Positions 21,426 through 30,784 of a DNA stretch of 64,000 nt are shown in pieces (positions within the stretch are counted from its first letter, which is position 1; each line of letters begins with the position of its first letter). The stretch comes from JALZVT01 sp039029135 (lineage in GTDB: Bacteria > Pseudomonadota > Gammaproteobacteria > Pseudomonadales > Azotimanducaceae): NCBI GenBank assembly GCA_039029135.1, contig JBCCGT010000004.1, positions 186,001 to 250,000 of the forward strand, written 5' to 3'. Under the pieces are notes generated by a model. The model saw nothing but the letters and a program-made list of their open reading frames with translations, was not told where the DNA came from and searched no databases. The translations under genes were made by a program, and so were the position numbers.

Positions 21426-22715
21426 GTGACCGACACCGAAGACAGCCCTCGTTTTACTGCCCTGCGCGCGCGCCTGGCCGAGCAGTGGTCGCAGCGCTCG
21501 CCCAAGAGCGTCGCCAACGCGTTTTCAGCGCCGCTGTTCGGCACGCCCGGCGAGTGGGACCTGCCCGCCGACGTGACGCCGAAGCGCGAGCTGCTGTATC
21601 TCGCCGTGGGCATTCCGGACGTCGACAGTCTGCCGAAGCAGGCGCTGGCCGAATCGGCGGCGGCGGTGCTCGATGAACCCGGCGACGTGGCGCTGCGCTA
21701 CGGTTTTGGTCAGGGCCCCCGATCGATGCGCGCCTGGATTGCCGACCGGCGGGCCGGGGAGGAGAGCGATCCGCAGATAGACGCCGACTGGTTTCAGCTA
21801 ACGAACGGCTCCGCCGGTGCCATCGATCTGGTCGTGCGTTCGCTGATCGATCCCGGCGATGTGATCATCGCCGAGTCGCCGACCTACATGGGCACCCTGC
21901 ACAATTTTCGTGGCGTGGGCGCGGAGGTGCGCTGCGTGCCCATCGACGACGAGGGCCTCGACATGGACGCGCTGCAGACCCTGCTGCGCGAGCTGACGGC
22001 AGCGGGTAAGCGCGTACGCGTCGTTTACACGATATCCGCGTTCCAGAATCCCTCCGGCGCCACCCTGTCGCTGGCGCGGCGCATGCGCCTGCTCGAGCTC
22101 GCGCACGAACACGACTTCATCGTTCTCGACGACGAGGCCTATCGCGATCTCTGGTTCGATGCACCGCCGCCGCGGGCGCTGTCGGCGCTCGCGGGAGGTC
22201 ACGGCGTGATCACGGTCGGCACCTTCTCGAAGACGATCGCCACCGGCATACGCGTTGGGTTCATACACGCCCGACCGGAATTGCTCGCACTCTTTGGTCG
22301 CATGCGCTTTGCGATGGGCCAGAACCAGTTCGGCCTGCGCACCCTGGGACACTATCTCGAGCGCGGCCTGTTCGATCAGCACCTGGGTCGGGTGCGGGGC
22401 GTTTACCGGCGCAAGCGCGACCTGCTGCATCGTGCGTTCCTCGCCGAGGGGTTGGAGACCTATCTCGACTGGCGCCCGCCCGCCGGTGGGTTCTATCTGT
22501 GGGCAACGCTCAGGCCGCAACTCGGCCTCGAGGCGCTGTGGCGCACGGCGGTAGAAGAGGGGATCGCCGTCAACAATGGCGCGGGCTTCACGCCGCTGGG
22601 CGACTCGCGGCAGATCAGGATCGCGTATCCCTGGACGCCGGAAGAACAGTTTCCCGAAGCGGCGCGGCGGCTGCGCCTGGCCTGCGAACGCGTCGTTGCG
22701 GGGCAGGCCGCGTGA
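21426..22715 (+). CDS. PLP-dependent class I/II aminotransferase
   Basis: A 429-residue fold-type I aminotransferase resembling 2-aminoadipate/aromatic transaminases (the catalytic half of MocR proteins, without the GntR DNA-binding domain). The PLP lysine is in GTFSKTIATGIRVGF; upstream landmarks are RYGFGQGPRSMRAWI, YTISAFQNPSGATLS and DDEAYRDLWFD. GTG 21426 is the start. Its stop overlaps the GTG start of the following symporter (GTGA), which suggests the symporter imports the amino acid or keto acid this enzyme handles. The exact substrate cannot be read from sequence. Confidence 0.88.
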   Translation: MTDTEDSPRFTALRARLAEQWSQRSPKSVANAFSAPLFGTPGEWDLPADVTPKRELLYLAVGIPDVDSLPKQALAESAAAVLDEPGDVALRYGFGQGPRSMRAWIADRRAGEESDPQIDADWFQLTNGSAGAIDLVVRSLIDPGDVIIAESPTYMGTLHNFRGVGAEVRCVPIDDEGLDMDALQTLLRELTAAGKRVRVVYTISAFQNPSGATLSLARRMRLLELAHEHDFIVLDDEAYRDLWFDAPPPRALSALAGGHGVITVGTFSKTIATGIRVGFIHARPELLALFGRMRFAMGQNQFGLRTLGHYLERGLFDQHLGRVRGVYRRKRDLLHRAFLAEGLETYLDWRPPAGGFYLWATLRPQLGLEALWRTAVEEGIAVNNGAGFTPLGDSRQIRIAYPWTPEEQFPEAARRLRLACERVVAGQAA

Positions 22716-24169
22716 GCGAGCAGGAGATCATATTGGCGGGCGTCGGCGGCTATCTGCTGCTCATGCTCGGCATCGGTTTCTTTGCCGCGCGCCGCACGCA
22801 CAATCCGGAAGACTTCATGGTCGCGGGACGTTCGCTGCCGCTGTGGCTGTGCGGCGCGACCGTGCTTGCCACGTGGATCGGCGGGGGCACGGTGATGGGC
22901 GCGTCCGGCGAAGCCTACGAAGGCGGCGTCATCGCCGTGATCGCGGACCCGTTCGGCGCGGCGGTCGGGCTACTCTTGTTCGGGCTGCTGGTGGTGCGTC
23001 TGATGCGGCGGCTCAAGCTGCTGACGGTCGTCGATTTCATTCACGGACGCTACGGTCCGGTCGCGGCGTTCGGCAGCGCCATCGCGGCGGTGATTACCAG
23101 CACGGGCTGGTCGAGTGCGCTCATGGTCGCATTCGGCTTCGTCTTCAACTCGCTGACCGGCGTGCCGCTGCCCGCGGGCATCGTGCTGGGTGGCGTCATC
23201 GTGCTGATCTACACCACGGTGGGCGGCATGTGGGCGGTCGCGTTGACGGACTTCGTCCAGATCGCAGTCATCCTGGTGGGACTGTTTATCCTGCTGTTCA
23301 CCGTGGTCGGCGATCTGGGCGGCTGGCAGGCGGCGTGGGCAATGATCCCGGCGGGGGCGGTCGACTTTCTGCCGCGCGAGGACAGCGCGAGCGCCTGGCT
23401 GAACTACGTGCGCGCCTGGACGATCATCGGCGTATCCAATCTTGCCAGTCAGTCGCTGCTGCAGCGCGGCTTCTCTGCGCGTACAGAAACGGTCGCGCAG
23501 AACTCGTTCTATATCGCCGGCGTCGGCTATCTGCTGGTCGGCTCCATACCGGTGTTCCTGGGCATTCTCGCGAGTGTTGCGATGCCCGGGCTCGCGGACA
23601 AGGAGGCCGTGATGCCGCTGCTCGCGATGGAGTATCTGCACCCCGTGCTGATGGCGATCTTCGTGGGTGCCCTGCTGGCCGCCATCATGAGCAGCGCCGA
23701 CAGCGCGCTGCTCAGCGCCTCCAGCGTCATCAGCAACAACATCCTACCGATGCTGCATCCACCGCTGCGCGAGCGCCGCCTGTTCCTCGCGCGGCTGATG
23801 ATTCCGGTCGTCGGCCTGATCGCCCTGTTCATCGCGCTGCAGGCGCAGGCGATTTACGCCGTCATCGTCAACATCAACGCCGTGGTGCTGGCCGCGATCA
23901 TCGTACCGTTCATGGCGGGCATCTGGTGGCGCAAGGCGAACCGCACGGGCGGCCTGGCGGCCATGGCGACGGGCGTAGTGGTCTGGCTGGGTACCGAGTT
24001 CGTCGCGCCCGAACTGCCGGGGGACCTGATTGGCGGCGTGGCCTCGCTCGTCGCAATACTCGTCGTGTCTTCACTGACCCAGGAGCGCGATCCACCCGCG
24101 CCGCTGCGCTCGATCGACGGCGAGACGGTCGAGTTCCGCGATCGGCTGGGTGTGTCGCGGGGCGACTGA
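22712..24169 (+). CDS. Sodium:solute symporter (SSS family)
   Basis: A 485-residue inner-membrane Na+-coupled symporter with about 13 hydrophobic segments. The N-terminal RTHNPEDFMVAGRSLP motif and the Na+-site helix AAIMSSADSALLSASS are family hallmarks. The start is GTG 22712, overlapping the aminotransferase TGA by four bases; the frame is open upstream inside the aminotransferase in a different frame and that part is not real. Coupling to the aminotransferase points to amino-acid or related carboxylate uptake. It is distinct from the partial symporter at the left edge and has no EF-hand-like insert. Confidence 0.9.
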   Translation: MSEQEIILAGVGGYLLLMLGIGFFAARRTHNPEDFMVAGRSLPLWLCGATVLATWIGGGTVMGASGEAYEGGVIAVIADPFGAAVGLLLFGLLVVRLMRRLKLLTVVDFIHGRYGPVAAFGSAIAAVITSTGWSSALMVAFGFVFNSLTGVPLPAGIVLGGVIVLIYTTVGGMWAVALTDFVQIAVILVGLFILLFTVVGDLGGWQAAWAMIPAGAVDFLPREDSASAWLNYVRAWTIIGVSNLASQSLLQRGFSARTETVAQNSFYIAGVGYLLVGSIPVFLGILASVAMPGLADKEAVMPLLAMEYLHPVLMAIFVGALLAAIMSSADSALLSASSVISNNILPMLHPPLRERRLFLARLMIPVVGLIALFIALQAQAIYAVIVNINAVVLAAIIVPFMAGIWWRKANRTGGLAAMATGVVVWLGTEFVAPELPGDLIGGVASLVAILVVSSLTQERDPPAPLRSIDGETVEFRDRLGVSRGD

Positions 24170-24214
24170 CGGGAGTCTCCGCAGCAGCGCGGCGCCAATC
24201 CGTATGTGCGGCCG

Positions 24215-24580
24215 CTATTCCGGGACGCCCGTGCCGACGAACCCGACCATGCGCGCGATGCGATCGGCCTCGAGCTCCACGAAGTACTGGCCGAACTGGG
24301 TTTGTTCGTTTCCATCCGGTCCCGGGCCGCGAAACGCGACGGTGACCCGGGTGACGGCGGCGTTGCTGTCGCTGCGAACCACCGTCGCCGACCAGCCGGG
24401 CGCGCTCGCCGCAAACTCGCCTACATAGTCCGCGATCGCGGCGGTGCCGCGCAGCGCGTTCGGCGTGCGCGGATCCGCATACACCGTATCGTCGTCGACG
24501 ACGCGGGCGATCTGGTCGCGTCGCTCTGCCGAGCGATCGAGTCCCCAGCTTGCGAAGAAGGTCGAGACGGAATCGGACAT
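24215..24580 (-). CDS. NTF2/SnoaL-like protein
   Basis: A 121-residue protein of the NTF2-like cone fold. It shows the family pattern of an N-terminal helix pair, then VVDDDTVYADPRTPNALRGTAAIADYV, then strands ending in VELEADRIARMVGF. Such proteins may be small isomerases, hydrolases or ligand binders. ATG 24580 follows a good ribosome site (CGGAGA). It is the last gene downstream of valS, separated by 15 bases from the preceding membrane protein. Function unknown. Confidence 0.75.
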   Translation of the reverse strand: MSDSVSTFFASWGLDRSAERRDQIARVVDDDTVYADPRTPNALRGTAAIADYVGEFAASAPGWSATVVRSDSNAAVTRVTVAFRGPGPDGNEQTQFGQYFVELEADRIARMVGFVGTGVPE

Positions 24581-24595
24581 GGTGCGTCTCCGGCG

Positions 24596-25123
24596 CTAGT
24601 CGTCGTCGATGATGGTAACCGTATCGATCGAGCTCGTGCAGTCGACGCCGGCCTCCACGATGCCCATGCCGATGGCATACAGCTCGGCGTCGACCTGGAC
24701 GTGCCGCTCGAACCAGCGCTGGCCAGGCTCTGTCTCGACCACTTCGTTGATCTGCTGTGGTGCGATCGTCTTCCAAGGCACGCCAAAATCGCCCACCAGC
24801 TCCAGCACGCGGAGCCGCGAAATCTGCGCGATCTTGCTGTTGTAGTAGGCGTGCAGCACGACGATCTCGGCTGGCGCCAGATCGTCCGGGTTGGTGCAGG
24901 ATTTTGCGATGGTGGCGGCGGCGTCTTCGCCCATCACCGTGCGGAAGTCCGCCATGGCCTCGGAATAGGCCTGGCTCGTCAGCTCGGCGAGGCTCAGCGA
25001 TTTGGCCTGACGCAGTTCGATAAACACGAGGACCAGCCCGAGCAGCAGGGCGAGCCCCGTGGCGATCTGAATCAAGTCGACGAGGCGCGCGGTCTTGGTC
25101 GCTGTGTCGGTGTCGTCTGTCAT
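24596..25123 (-). CDS. Hypothetical single-pass membrane protein
   Basis: A 175-residue protein I do not recognise. One strong hydrophobic segment (IQIATGLALLLGLVLVFIEL, about residues 18-37) near the N-terminus is followed by a mostly helical soluble part with two Cys (about residues 76 and 162). The pattern LVFIELRQAKSLS resembles small proteins seen in marine gammaproteobacteria, but I can name no family. It sits 18 bases after valS on the same strand and 15 bases before the SnoaL-like gene, so it is probably expressed as the tail of the valS transcript. Confidence 0.65.
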   Translation of the reverse strand: MTDDTDTATKTARLVDLIQIATGLALLLGLVLVFIELRQAKSLSLAELTSQAYSEAMADFRTVMGEDAAATIAKSCTNPDDLAPAEIVVLHAYYNSKIAQISRLRVLELVGDFGVPWKTIAPQQINEVVETEPGQRWFERHVQVDAELYAIGMGIVEAGVDCTSSIDTVTIIDDD

Positions 25124-25141
25124 CGCGCGCCCTGGTGTGTA

Positions 25142-27919
25142 CTAACCCAGCTTCTTCAGGTCTTCGAGCTGTTCACGCAGGGTGTTTAGCGCCTGCTCCC
25201 GCTCCGCCGCCTTGGCGCGCTCTTTGTCCACGACCTCGGCGGGCGCCTTGGCGACAAAGTTTTCGTTGCCAAGCTTCCCCTGCAGGCGCTTCAGATCCTT
25301 GCCGAGACGTTCGATCTCTTTTTCGAGCCGTGCGGTTTCTTCGCCGACGTCGATGAGCCCGGCCAGCGGCACCATTACACGCACGTCGCCGGCCAGCGCC
25401 AGCGCGTGAGCGGGAGCCTCCGCCCCGGCGTCCAGCCAGGTGATCTCGCTGACTCGTGCCAGCCGCATGAGCAGCGTTGCGTTGCTGTCGGCGAGCCGTC
25501 GATCCTGGGCGTCGCCGCCGTCCAGCAGCAACCCCAGTTCCTGGCTCGGTTTGATGTTGGCCTCGCCGCGAATGTTGCGGACCGCCTCGATGATCCGCTT
25601 CAGCCACTCGACCGCGGTAGTCGCCGACTCGTCGACGTCGAACTCTGCAGCGAGCGGATAGCTCTGCAGCATGATGGTGCCAGCCGCGTCGGCCGATCGT
25701 TCGCCCAGCTCGCGCCAGATCGCCTCGGTGATGAACGGCATCAGCGGGTGCGCCGCTCGAAGCAGTGCGCTCAGCACGGTGATGAGCGTGGCCTGTGTGC
25801 CTGCACGCAACGCGGCGTCCGTGTCCTCGTCCCACAGAAGCGGCTTGGTCAGCTCGAGATACCAGTCGCAGAACTCGTGCCAGATGAACTCGTACAGCGC
25901 GCTGGCGGCCATATCGAAGCGATAGGTGGAAAACGCGAGCTCCAGATCCGTCAGCGCCTTGCTCAGGCGACTCAGGATCCAGCGATCGATATCGCTTGTT
26001 CTGCGCTCGGCGTTCGGATCGAAGCCTTCGATGTTGGTGAACACGAAGCGCGATGCATTCCACAGCTTGTTGCAGAAGTTGCGGTAACCCTCGATGCGAC
26101 CCATGTCGAAACGCACGTCGCGGCCCGTCGAGGCGAGGGCGCAGTAGGTGAAACGCAGCGCGTCTGTGCCGTAGGCGGCGATGCCCTCGGGAAACTGCGT
26201 GCGCGTGGCCTGCTCGATGGCCGGCGCCATCTGCGGCTGGGTGAGGTTGCTGGTTCGTTTGGCGACGAGCGATTCCAGATCGATACCGTCGATCAGGTCC
26301 AGCGGGTCCAGTCCGTTGCCCTTGGTTTTCGACATCTTGCGACCGTGCTCGTCGCGGACCAGACCGTGGATGTACACCTTGCGAAAAGGCACTTCGTTCG
26401 TGAAGTGCAGGGTCATCATGATCATCCGGGCGACCCAGAAGAAGATGATGTCGTGGCCGGTGACCAGCACGTCGGTGGGGTGATACTTCTCAAGTTCTGC
26501 CGTTTGCTCCGGCCAGCCCAGCGTGCCGAAGGTCCACAGCGCGGAGGAAAACCAGGTCTCGAGGACGTCGTCTTCCTGCGTCAGCGATACCTCATCGGCG
26601 AGGCCGTGTTTCTGCCGTGCCTCGGCCTCGCTGCGCGCGACGTAGACGTTGCCGTCCGCGTCGAACCACGCGGGGATCCGGTGCCCCCACCACTGCTGGC
26701 GACTGATGCACCAGTCCTGAATGTCGCGCATCCAGGCGAAGTAGGTGTTCTCGTACTGTTTCGGGACGAACTCGATCGAACCGTCTTCGACGGCCGCGAT
26801 GGCCGGTTCGGCCAGCGGCTTGATGTCGACGAACCACTGATTGGTCAGCCAGGGCTCGATGACGGCGCCGGATCGGTCGCCGCGCGGCACCTTAAGCGCG
26901 TGGGGCTCGATCTTGTCGACGAGGCCCAGCGCCTCGAGGTCCGCAACCACGCGCGTGCGCGCGTCTTCGCGCGTCAGGCCTCGATAGGTTTCGGGCGCCT
27001 GATCGTTGATTGTCGCGGACGCGTCGAAGATGTTTATCAAGGGCAGATCGTGGCGCGTGCCGACGTCGTTGTCGTTGAAGTCGTGGGCGGGCGTGATCTT
27101 CACGCAGCCGGTACCGAACTCCCGCTCAACGTAGGTGTCCGCGATGATCGGAATGTCGCGCCCGGCGAGCGGCAGTCGCACGCTCGCGCCGATCAGGTCG
27201 CGATAACGATCGTCGTCGGGATGCACGGCGACGGCGGTGTCGCCGAGCATGGTCTCCGGCCGCGTGGTGGCGACGACCAGGTAATCGGCGCCCGCTGCCG
27301 TCGTCCTGCCGTCGTTCAGCGGGTAGCGAAAATGCCACAGATGACCCTGCTCGTCGGTGTTCTCGACTTCGAGGTCGGAGATCGCGGTCTGTAGCTCGGG
27401 GTCCCAGTTGACGAGTCGCTGGCCGCGATAGATCAGACCCTCTTCAAACAGCCGGACGAAGACCTCGCGCACGGCTCGAGAAAATCCGTCGTCCAGCGTG
27501 AAGCGTTCGCGCGACCAGTCCAGCGACGATCCCATGCGCCGTAGCTGCTGGGTGATCGTGCCGCCGGACTCGGCTTTCCACTCCCAGACCTTGTCGATGA
27601 AGGCATCTCGACCGATGTTGTCTTTCTCGATGCCTTGCGCCGCCAGCCTGCGCTCCACCAGCATTTGCGTAGAGATGCCCGCATGGTCGGTTCCCATCTG
27701 CCACAGCGCGCTGCGCCCGCGCATGCGCTGGTAGCGGATGAGCGCGTCCATCAGCGTGTGCTGAAAGGCGTGGCCCATGTGCAGGCTGCCGGTGACGTTC
27801 GGCGGCGGTATCGCGATGCAGTAGGGGTCGCCGTTGCCGGCAGGGGCGAAGTGGCCGGCGGCTTCCCACTCGGCGTAGAGCGCCTGCTCGATGCCGGAAG
27901 GATCGAACTGATTGTTCAT
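25142..27919 (-). CDS. valS: Valyl-tRNA synthetase
   Basis: Class Ia aminoacyl-tRNA synthetase charging tRNA-Val. The HIGH motif is in PPPNVTGSLHMGHAF near residue 45, the KMSKS loop is KMSKTKGNGLDP near residue 528, and the editing domain lies between (TTRPETMLGDTAVAVHP). The C-terminal coiled-coil arm (ETARLEKEIERLGKDL onward) is present. The 925 residues compare with 951 in E. coli. ATG 27919 gives the expected MNNQFDPSGIEQALYAEWE. It belongs to the conserved pepA-holC-valS cluster, here with one extra gene between holC and valS. Confidence 0.97.
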   Translation of the reverse strand: MNNQFDPSGIEQALYAEWEAAGHFAPAGNGDPYCIAIPPPNVTGSLHMGHAFQHTLMDALIRYQRMRGRSALWQMGTDHAGISTQMLVERRLAAQGIEKDNIGRDAFIDKVWEWKAESGGTITQQLRRMGSSLDWSRERFTLDDGFSRAVREVFVRLFEEGLIYRGQRLVNWDPELQTAISDLEVENTDEQGHLWHFRYPLNDGRTTAAGADYLVVATTRPETMLGDTAVAVHPDDDRYRDLIGASVRLPLAGRDIPIIADTYVEREFGTGCVKITPAHDFNDNDVGTRHDLPLINIFDASATINDQAPETYRGLTREDARTRVVADLEALGLVDKIEPHALKVPRGDRSGAVIEPWLTNQWFVDIKPLAEPAIAAVEDGSIEFVPKQYENTYFAWMRDIQDWCISRQQWWGHRIPAWFDADGNVYVARSEAEARQKHGLADEVSLTQEDDVLETWFSSALWTFGTLGWPEQTAELEKYHPTDVLVTGHDIIFFWVARMIMMTLHFTNEVPFRKVYIHGLVRDEHGRKMSKTKGNGLDPLDLIDGIDLESLVAKRTSNLTQPQMAPAIEQATRTQFPEGIAAYGTDALRFTYCALASTGRDVRFDMGRIEGYRNFCNKLWNASRFVFTNIEGFDPNAERRTSDIDRWILSRLSKALTDLELAFSTYRFDMAASALYEFIWHEFCDWYLELTKPLLWDEDTDAALRAGTQATLITVLSALLRAAHPLMPFITEAIWRELGERSADAAGTIMLQSYPLAAEFDVDESATTAVEWLKRIIEAVRNIRGEANIKPSQELGLLLDGGDAQDRRLADSNATLLMRLARVSEITWLDAGAEAPAHALALAGDVRVMVPLAGLIDVGEETARLEKEIERLGKDLKRLQGKLGNENFVAKAPAEVVDKERAKAAEREQALNTLREQLEDLKKLG

Positions 27920-28054
27920 TGACGATCTCGACAGTGTGCGTGGTTAACGCGTCAGGCCGGGGCGGGTGCTCAATCTGACCGACCCCGATGGGCGACGGGC
28001 GCTCTATGCGAGCCTTTCGGTTGGCGGCAACCCGGCGTGGGCGAACGAAGGGCG

Positions 28055-28573
28055 CTAGCCCTCGCCGTCGGCGTCCCTGACGCGCAGCTGGACCAGGTGG
28101 TCCGCCAGTTCATTGTGCACGGCGCTCAGGAGGCGTAGCTCCAGCTCCTCGGTGTGCGTCGCGAGGGACTCACGCACCCAGGCGAGCACGGCGTCGTCGA
28201 TGCGCACGCGCAGGGCGTCCACCAGTTCGTCGGTCTGCTGCGGCGACCAGTCGGTGGGGTGCTCCTCGATGGTGTCACGAGCCTTGCCCAGTATCGTCGC
28301 CATCTGCGCGGCAAATTCAGGACCCAGCAGCATGCTGGTGACGTCGCTTGCCGGCGCGGCCGCCTCGAAGGCTCCGCCGAGGTCCTCGGGCACCACGATC
28401 TCCTGCATTTCTAGCGCCGGCTGATCTTCTCGCGGCGCGTCTTCTGGCGGCATAGCCTCCAGGGGGGGCGCGGCCGGGTCGAGTTCCGTCGCCTGTAGCT
28501 CTTCTTCGTGCAGAAGATCCCGGATCACCTCCAGGTCTACCATCAGGGCCGCGGGATTGCTGGCACTTGTCAT
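28055..28573 (-). CDS. Hypothetical acidic protein between holC and valS
   Basis: A 172-residue acidic protein of unknown function. The N-terminal half is Pro/Glu/Ala-rich and probably disordered (ELDPAAPPLEAMPPEDAP), and the C-terminal half is helical (QTDELVDALRVRIDDAVLAWV; ELRLLSAVHNELADHLVQL). ATG 28573 has an AGGAG site 8 bases upstream. Its place in the pepA-holC-valS operon suggests cotranscription. Some gammaproteobacteria carry an extra small gene at this place, as far as I recall, but I cannot name a family. Confidence 0.7.
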   Translation of the reverse strand: MTSASNPAALMVDLEVIRDLLHEEELQATELDPAAPPLEAMPPEDAPREDQPALEMQEIVVPEDLGGAFEAAAPASDVTSMLLGPEFAAQMATILGKARDTIEEHPTDWSPQQTDELVDALRVRIDDAVLAWVRESLATHTEELELRLLSAVHNELADHLVQLRVRDADGEG

Positions 28574-28671
28574 AAGTCTCGCTCCTGCTAGTTCGCTAGC
28601 CGGTCATTTTCGCCAGCCGGTCATTTTCACCAAGCGGAATTTGGCGCTGGGTGCACCGTGGGAAGCACGCA

Positions 28672-29112
28672 TCACGACTCTTCCCAATTGGCCAAATCGT
28701 GATGGTACAGCGGATAGCCGCAATCGCGGTAATACCGATATCGCTCGCGGCCCTCGGCGCGGATGTCCTCGACGATAATCTCTGCGACGCGCTCGTAGCG
28801 ACCGAAGAAGTCCGGCACCTGTGTGCCCAGATTGATCAGCACATCGTCGCCGACCGGGGCATCGCCGTGGCCGATTGTAATCGCCTCGCGCCCGGTATGC
28901 CGCGCTGAGTCGCCGGCGAGATCGTGGGGTATGAAACGGTGCGGCGGATAGGTCCACAGCAGCGCGTCGAATTCGGCGGCCGCGGCCTCGTCGCGGGTGT
29001 GCACATGCACCTGGTGCGCGCCGTCCAGCGCCTTGGCGGCGAGTCGGCAGGCGAACCGCGCGGCCGCGAGCAGCGTGCGATCCTCCAGCAGGTAGAAGTC
29101 GACGCGCGTCAC
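28672..29112 (-). CDS. holC: DNA polymerase III chi subunit
   Basis: Chi binds SSB and, through psi, the clamp loader. The family start TRVDFYLLED and the C-terminal RYRYYRDCGYPLYHHDLANWE block are diagnostic, and 146 residues matches E. coli chi (147). The start is GTG 29112, 39 bases after the pepA stop. Its expected partner psi is the divergent HolD-like gene at the left of this window. Confidence 0.95.
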   Translation of the reverse strand: MTRVDFYLLEDRTLLAAARFACRLAAKALDGAHQVHVHTRDEAAAAEFDALLWTYPPHRFIPHDLAGDSARHTGREAITIGHGDAPVGDDVLINLGTQVPDFFGRYERVAEIIVEDIRAEGRERYRYYRDCGYPLYHHDLANWEES

Positions 29113-29151
29113 GTGGCACGCGCGCCGCCGGCACGGGACCGCCGCATGTGC

Positions 29152-30603
29152 CTAGGCGGCCTTGCCGCGCAGGTAGTGGTACAGCATCGGCACCGGTCGA
29201 CCGCTGGCGCCCTTGCGCGCCCCGCCGTGATAGCCGACGCCGGCGATGTCCAGATGGGCCCAGGGAAACTTGTGCGCATAGCGTGACAGGAAGCAGGCGG
29301 CCGTGACCGCACCGGCCTCGCGGCCGCCAATGTTTGCCATGTCGGCGAAGTTCGAACGCAGTTGCGCCTGGTACTCATCCCACAGCGGCATGGGCCAGCC
29401 GCGATCGTTGATGTACTCCCCGGCATCGCGCAGCGCGTCACCGACCCTGTCGTCGTTGCTGAAGATGGCCGCGGCGTGAGAGCCGAGCGCCACGACGCAC
29501 GCCCCGGTGAGCGTTGCGACATCGACCACGGAGGCCGGCTTGAAGCCCTCGGCGTAGGTCAGGGCATCGCACAGCACCAGGCGGCCCTCGGCATCGGTGT
29601 TGAGAATCTCCACGCTCTGACCGGACATCGTCGTGACCACATCGCCCGGTCGCGACGCGTGCCCGGAGGGCATGTTCTCGGCGGCGGCGACGATCGTGAC
29701 CAGATTCAGTTTCAGTCCGGCGTCGATGACCGCGCGGGTCGCGCCCAGTACGGTCGCCGCGCCGCACATGTCGAACTTCATCTCGTCCATCGCCGGCCCC
29801 GGCTTCAGGCTGATGCCGCCGGTATCGAAGGTGATGCCCTTGCCCACAAGCACATGGGGTGCCGCCTTGGCGCTCGTGCCCTTGTACTGAATGATGATCA
29901 TGCGACCCGGCTGGTCGCTGCCCTGCGACACCGACATGAACGCGCCCATGCCGAGCTTCGTCATCTCTTTTTCGTCGAGGGACTTCACGGTTACCTTAGG
30001 GTCCGCCGCGAGCTGGCGCGCTTCTTTCAACAGGTAGTTCGGGTGGCAGATGTTTGGCGGCGTATTGCCGAGATCGCGGGCGAAGGCCATGCCGGTGTCT
30101 AGCGCCTGGCCGTCTTTGACCGCCGTGCGCACGGCCTTGGCCGTCTTGCCGTCGGCGTGGAAGGCGATGCGCGCCAGCGGCCGCTTCTCGAAGTCTTTCT
30201 TCTGCGCCGTGAACTGATAGAGCGCGGTCGATAGCGCAGCCATCGCGACGTGTGCGCGCCAGGTGGGGTCGCCGTCTTTGACGTTCTGTCCCGTCAGCGC
30301 CCAAACCGCCTCGCGCCCCGGAAGCTGCGCGATGGCGCTCGCTGCGGCGGCCACCATTTTCTGGAAATCATCGCGCGCGATAGCCTTGCCGGCGCCACCG
30401 CCGACGATCAGCAGTCTGCGGATCGATTTGGACAGGACGACCGCTCGGGTCTTGCCGGGCTTGTCGCTGAAATCGGCGAGCGCGAGCGTCAGTCGCGCGC
30501 TCTCGCCCTGCGCCTTCGCGACGCCGCGCGCCTGGCTGAGCGTGACGACGAGACAGTCGGTGCTGAGCTTGGCGAGTTCACCGGTTTTGGTCGAGTACTT
30601 CAT
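29152..30603 (-). CDS. pepA: Leucyl (cytosol) aminopeptidase PepA
   Basis: Two-metal M17 aminopeptidase of 483 residues, removing N-terminal residues from peptides; in some bacteria it also binds DNA. Metal ligands lie in GKGITFDTGGISLKPG and FDMCGAA, and the signature NTDAEGRLVL is intact. The N-terminal macro-like domain is shorter and more divergent than the catalytic part. ATG 30603 is the start. It is the first gene of a minus-strand operon (pepA-holC-hypothetical-valS-two small genes) and is divergent from lptFG, an arrangement conserved across gammaproteobacteria. Confidence 0.96.
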   Translation of the reverse strand: MKYSTKTGELAKLSTDCLVVTLSQARGVAKAQGESARLTLALADFSDKPGKTRAVVLSKSIRRLLIVGGGAGKAIARDDFQKMVAAAASAIAQLPGREAVWALTGQNVKDGDPTWRAHVAMAALSTALYQFTAQKKDFEKRPLARIAFHADGKTAKAVRTAVKDGQALDTGMAFARDLGNTPPNICHPNYLLKEARQLAADPKVTVKSLDEKEMTKLGMGAFMSVSQGSDQPGRMIIIQYKGTSAKAAPHVLVGKGITFDTGGISLKPGPAMDEMKFDMCGAATVLGATRAVIDAGLKLNLVTIVAAAENMPSGHASRPGDVVTTMSGQSVEILNTDAEGRLVLCDALTYAEGFKPASVVDVATLTGACVVALGSHAAAIFSNDDRVGDALRDAGEYINDRGWPMPLWDEYQAQLRSNFADMANIGGREAGAVTAACFLSRYAHKFPWAHLDIAGVGYHGGARKGASGRPVPMLYHYLRGKAA

Positions 30604-30784
30604 AGCGATTGCTTCATAATGATGTGGGTGTGGTGTTGGCGCGACGGCGTGAGCGCAGATTGGCGACGGTTTGGTTTATGGACGGTCCAAGGACGGTCTA
30701 TGTTAGTTCAAAGCTCAGTGTTGCGCAGTTGTCGTCGCGGATGAGAAGCGCGGCAGCCGCGTTGGTCGCGGGCGTTCGCGCCTG
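30604..30784. promoter_or_regulatory. Divergent pepA / lptFG promoter region
   Basis: 181 bases between two conserved divergent operons, so both promoters must be here. Two GGACGGTC copies (30679-30686 and 30691-30698) lie in it and could be operator half-sites. No promoter hexamers are convincing by eye. Confidence 0.4.

Noticed and set aside
22576..24345. A 589-codon frame over the symporter
   Set aside because: It runs in another frame of the Na+ symporter and is dominated by Arg/His, a frame-shadow signature; the symporter frame has clear hydrophobic helices.
25406..27394. A 662-codon plus-strand frame opposite valS
   Set aside because: It lies antisense to an unmistakable valS and has Arg/Gly/Val-rich composition typical of GC-rich shadow frames, with no family motif.
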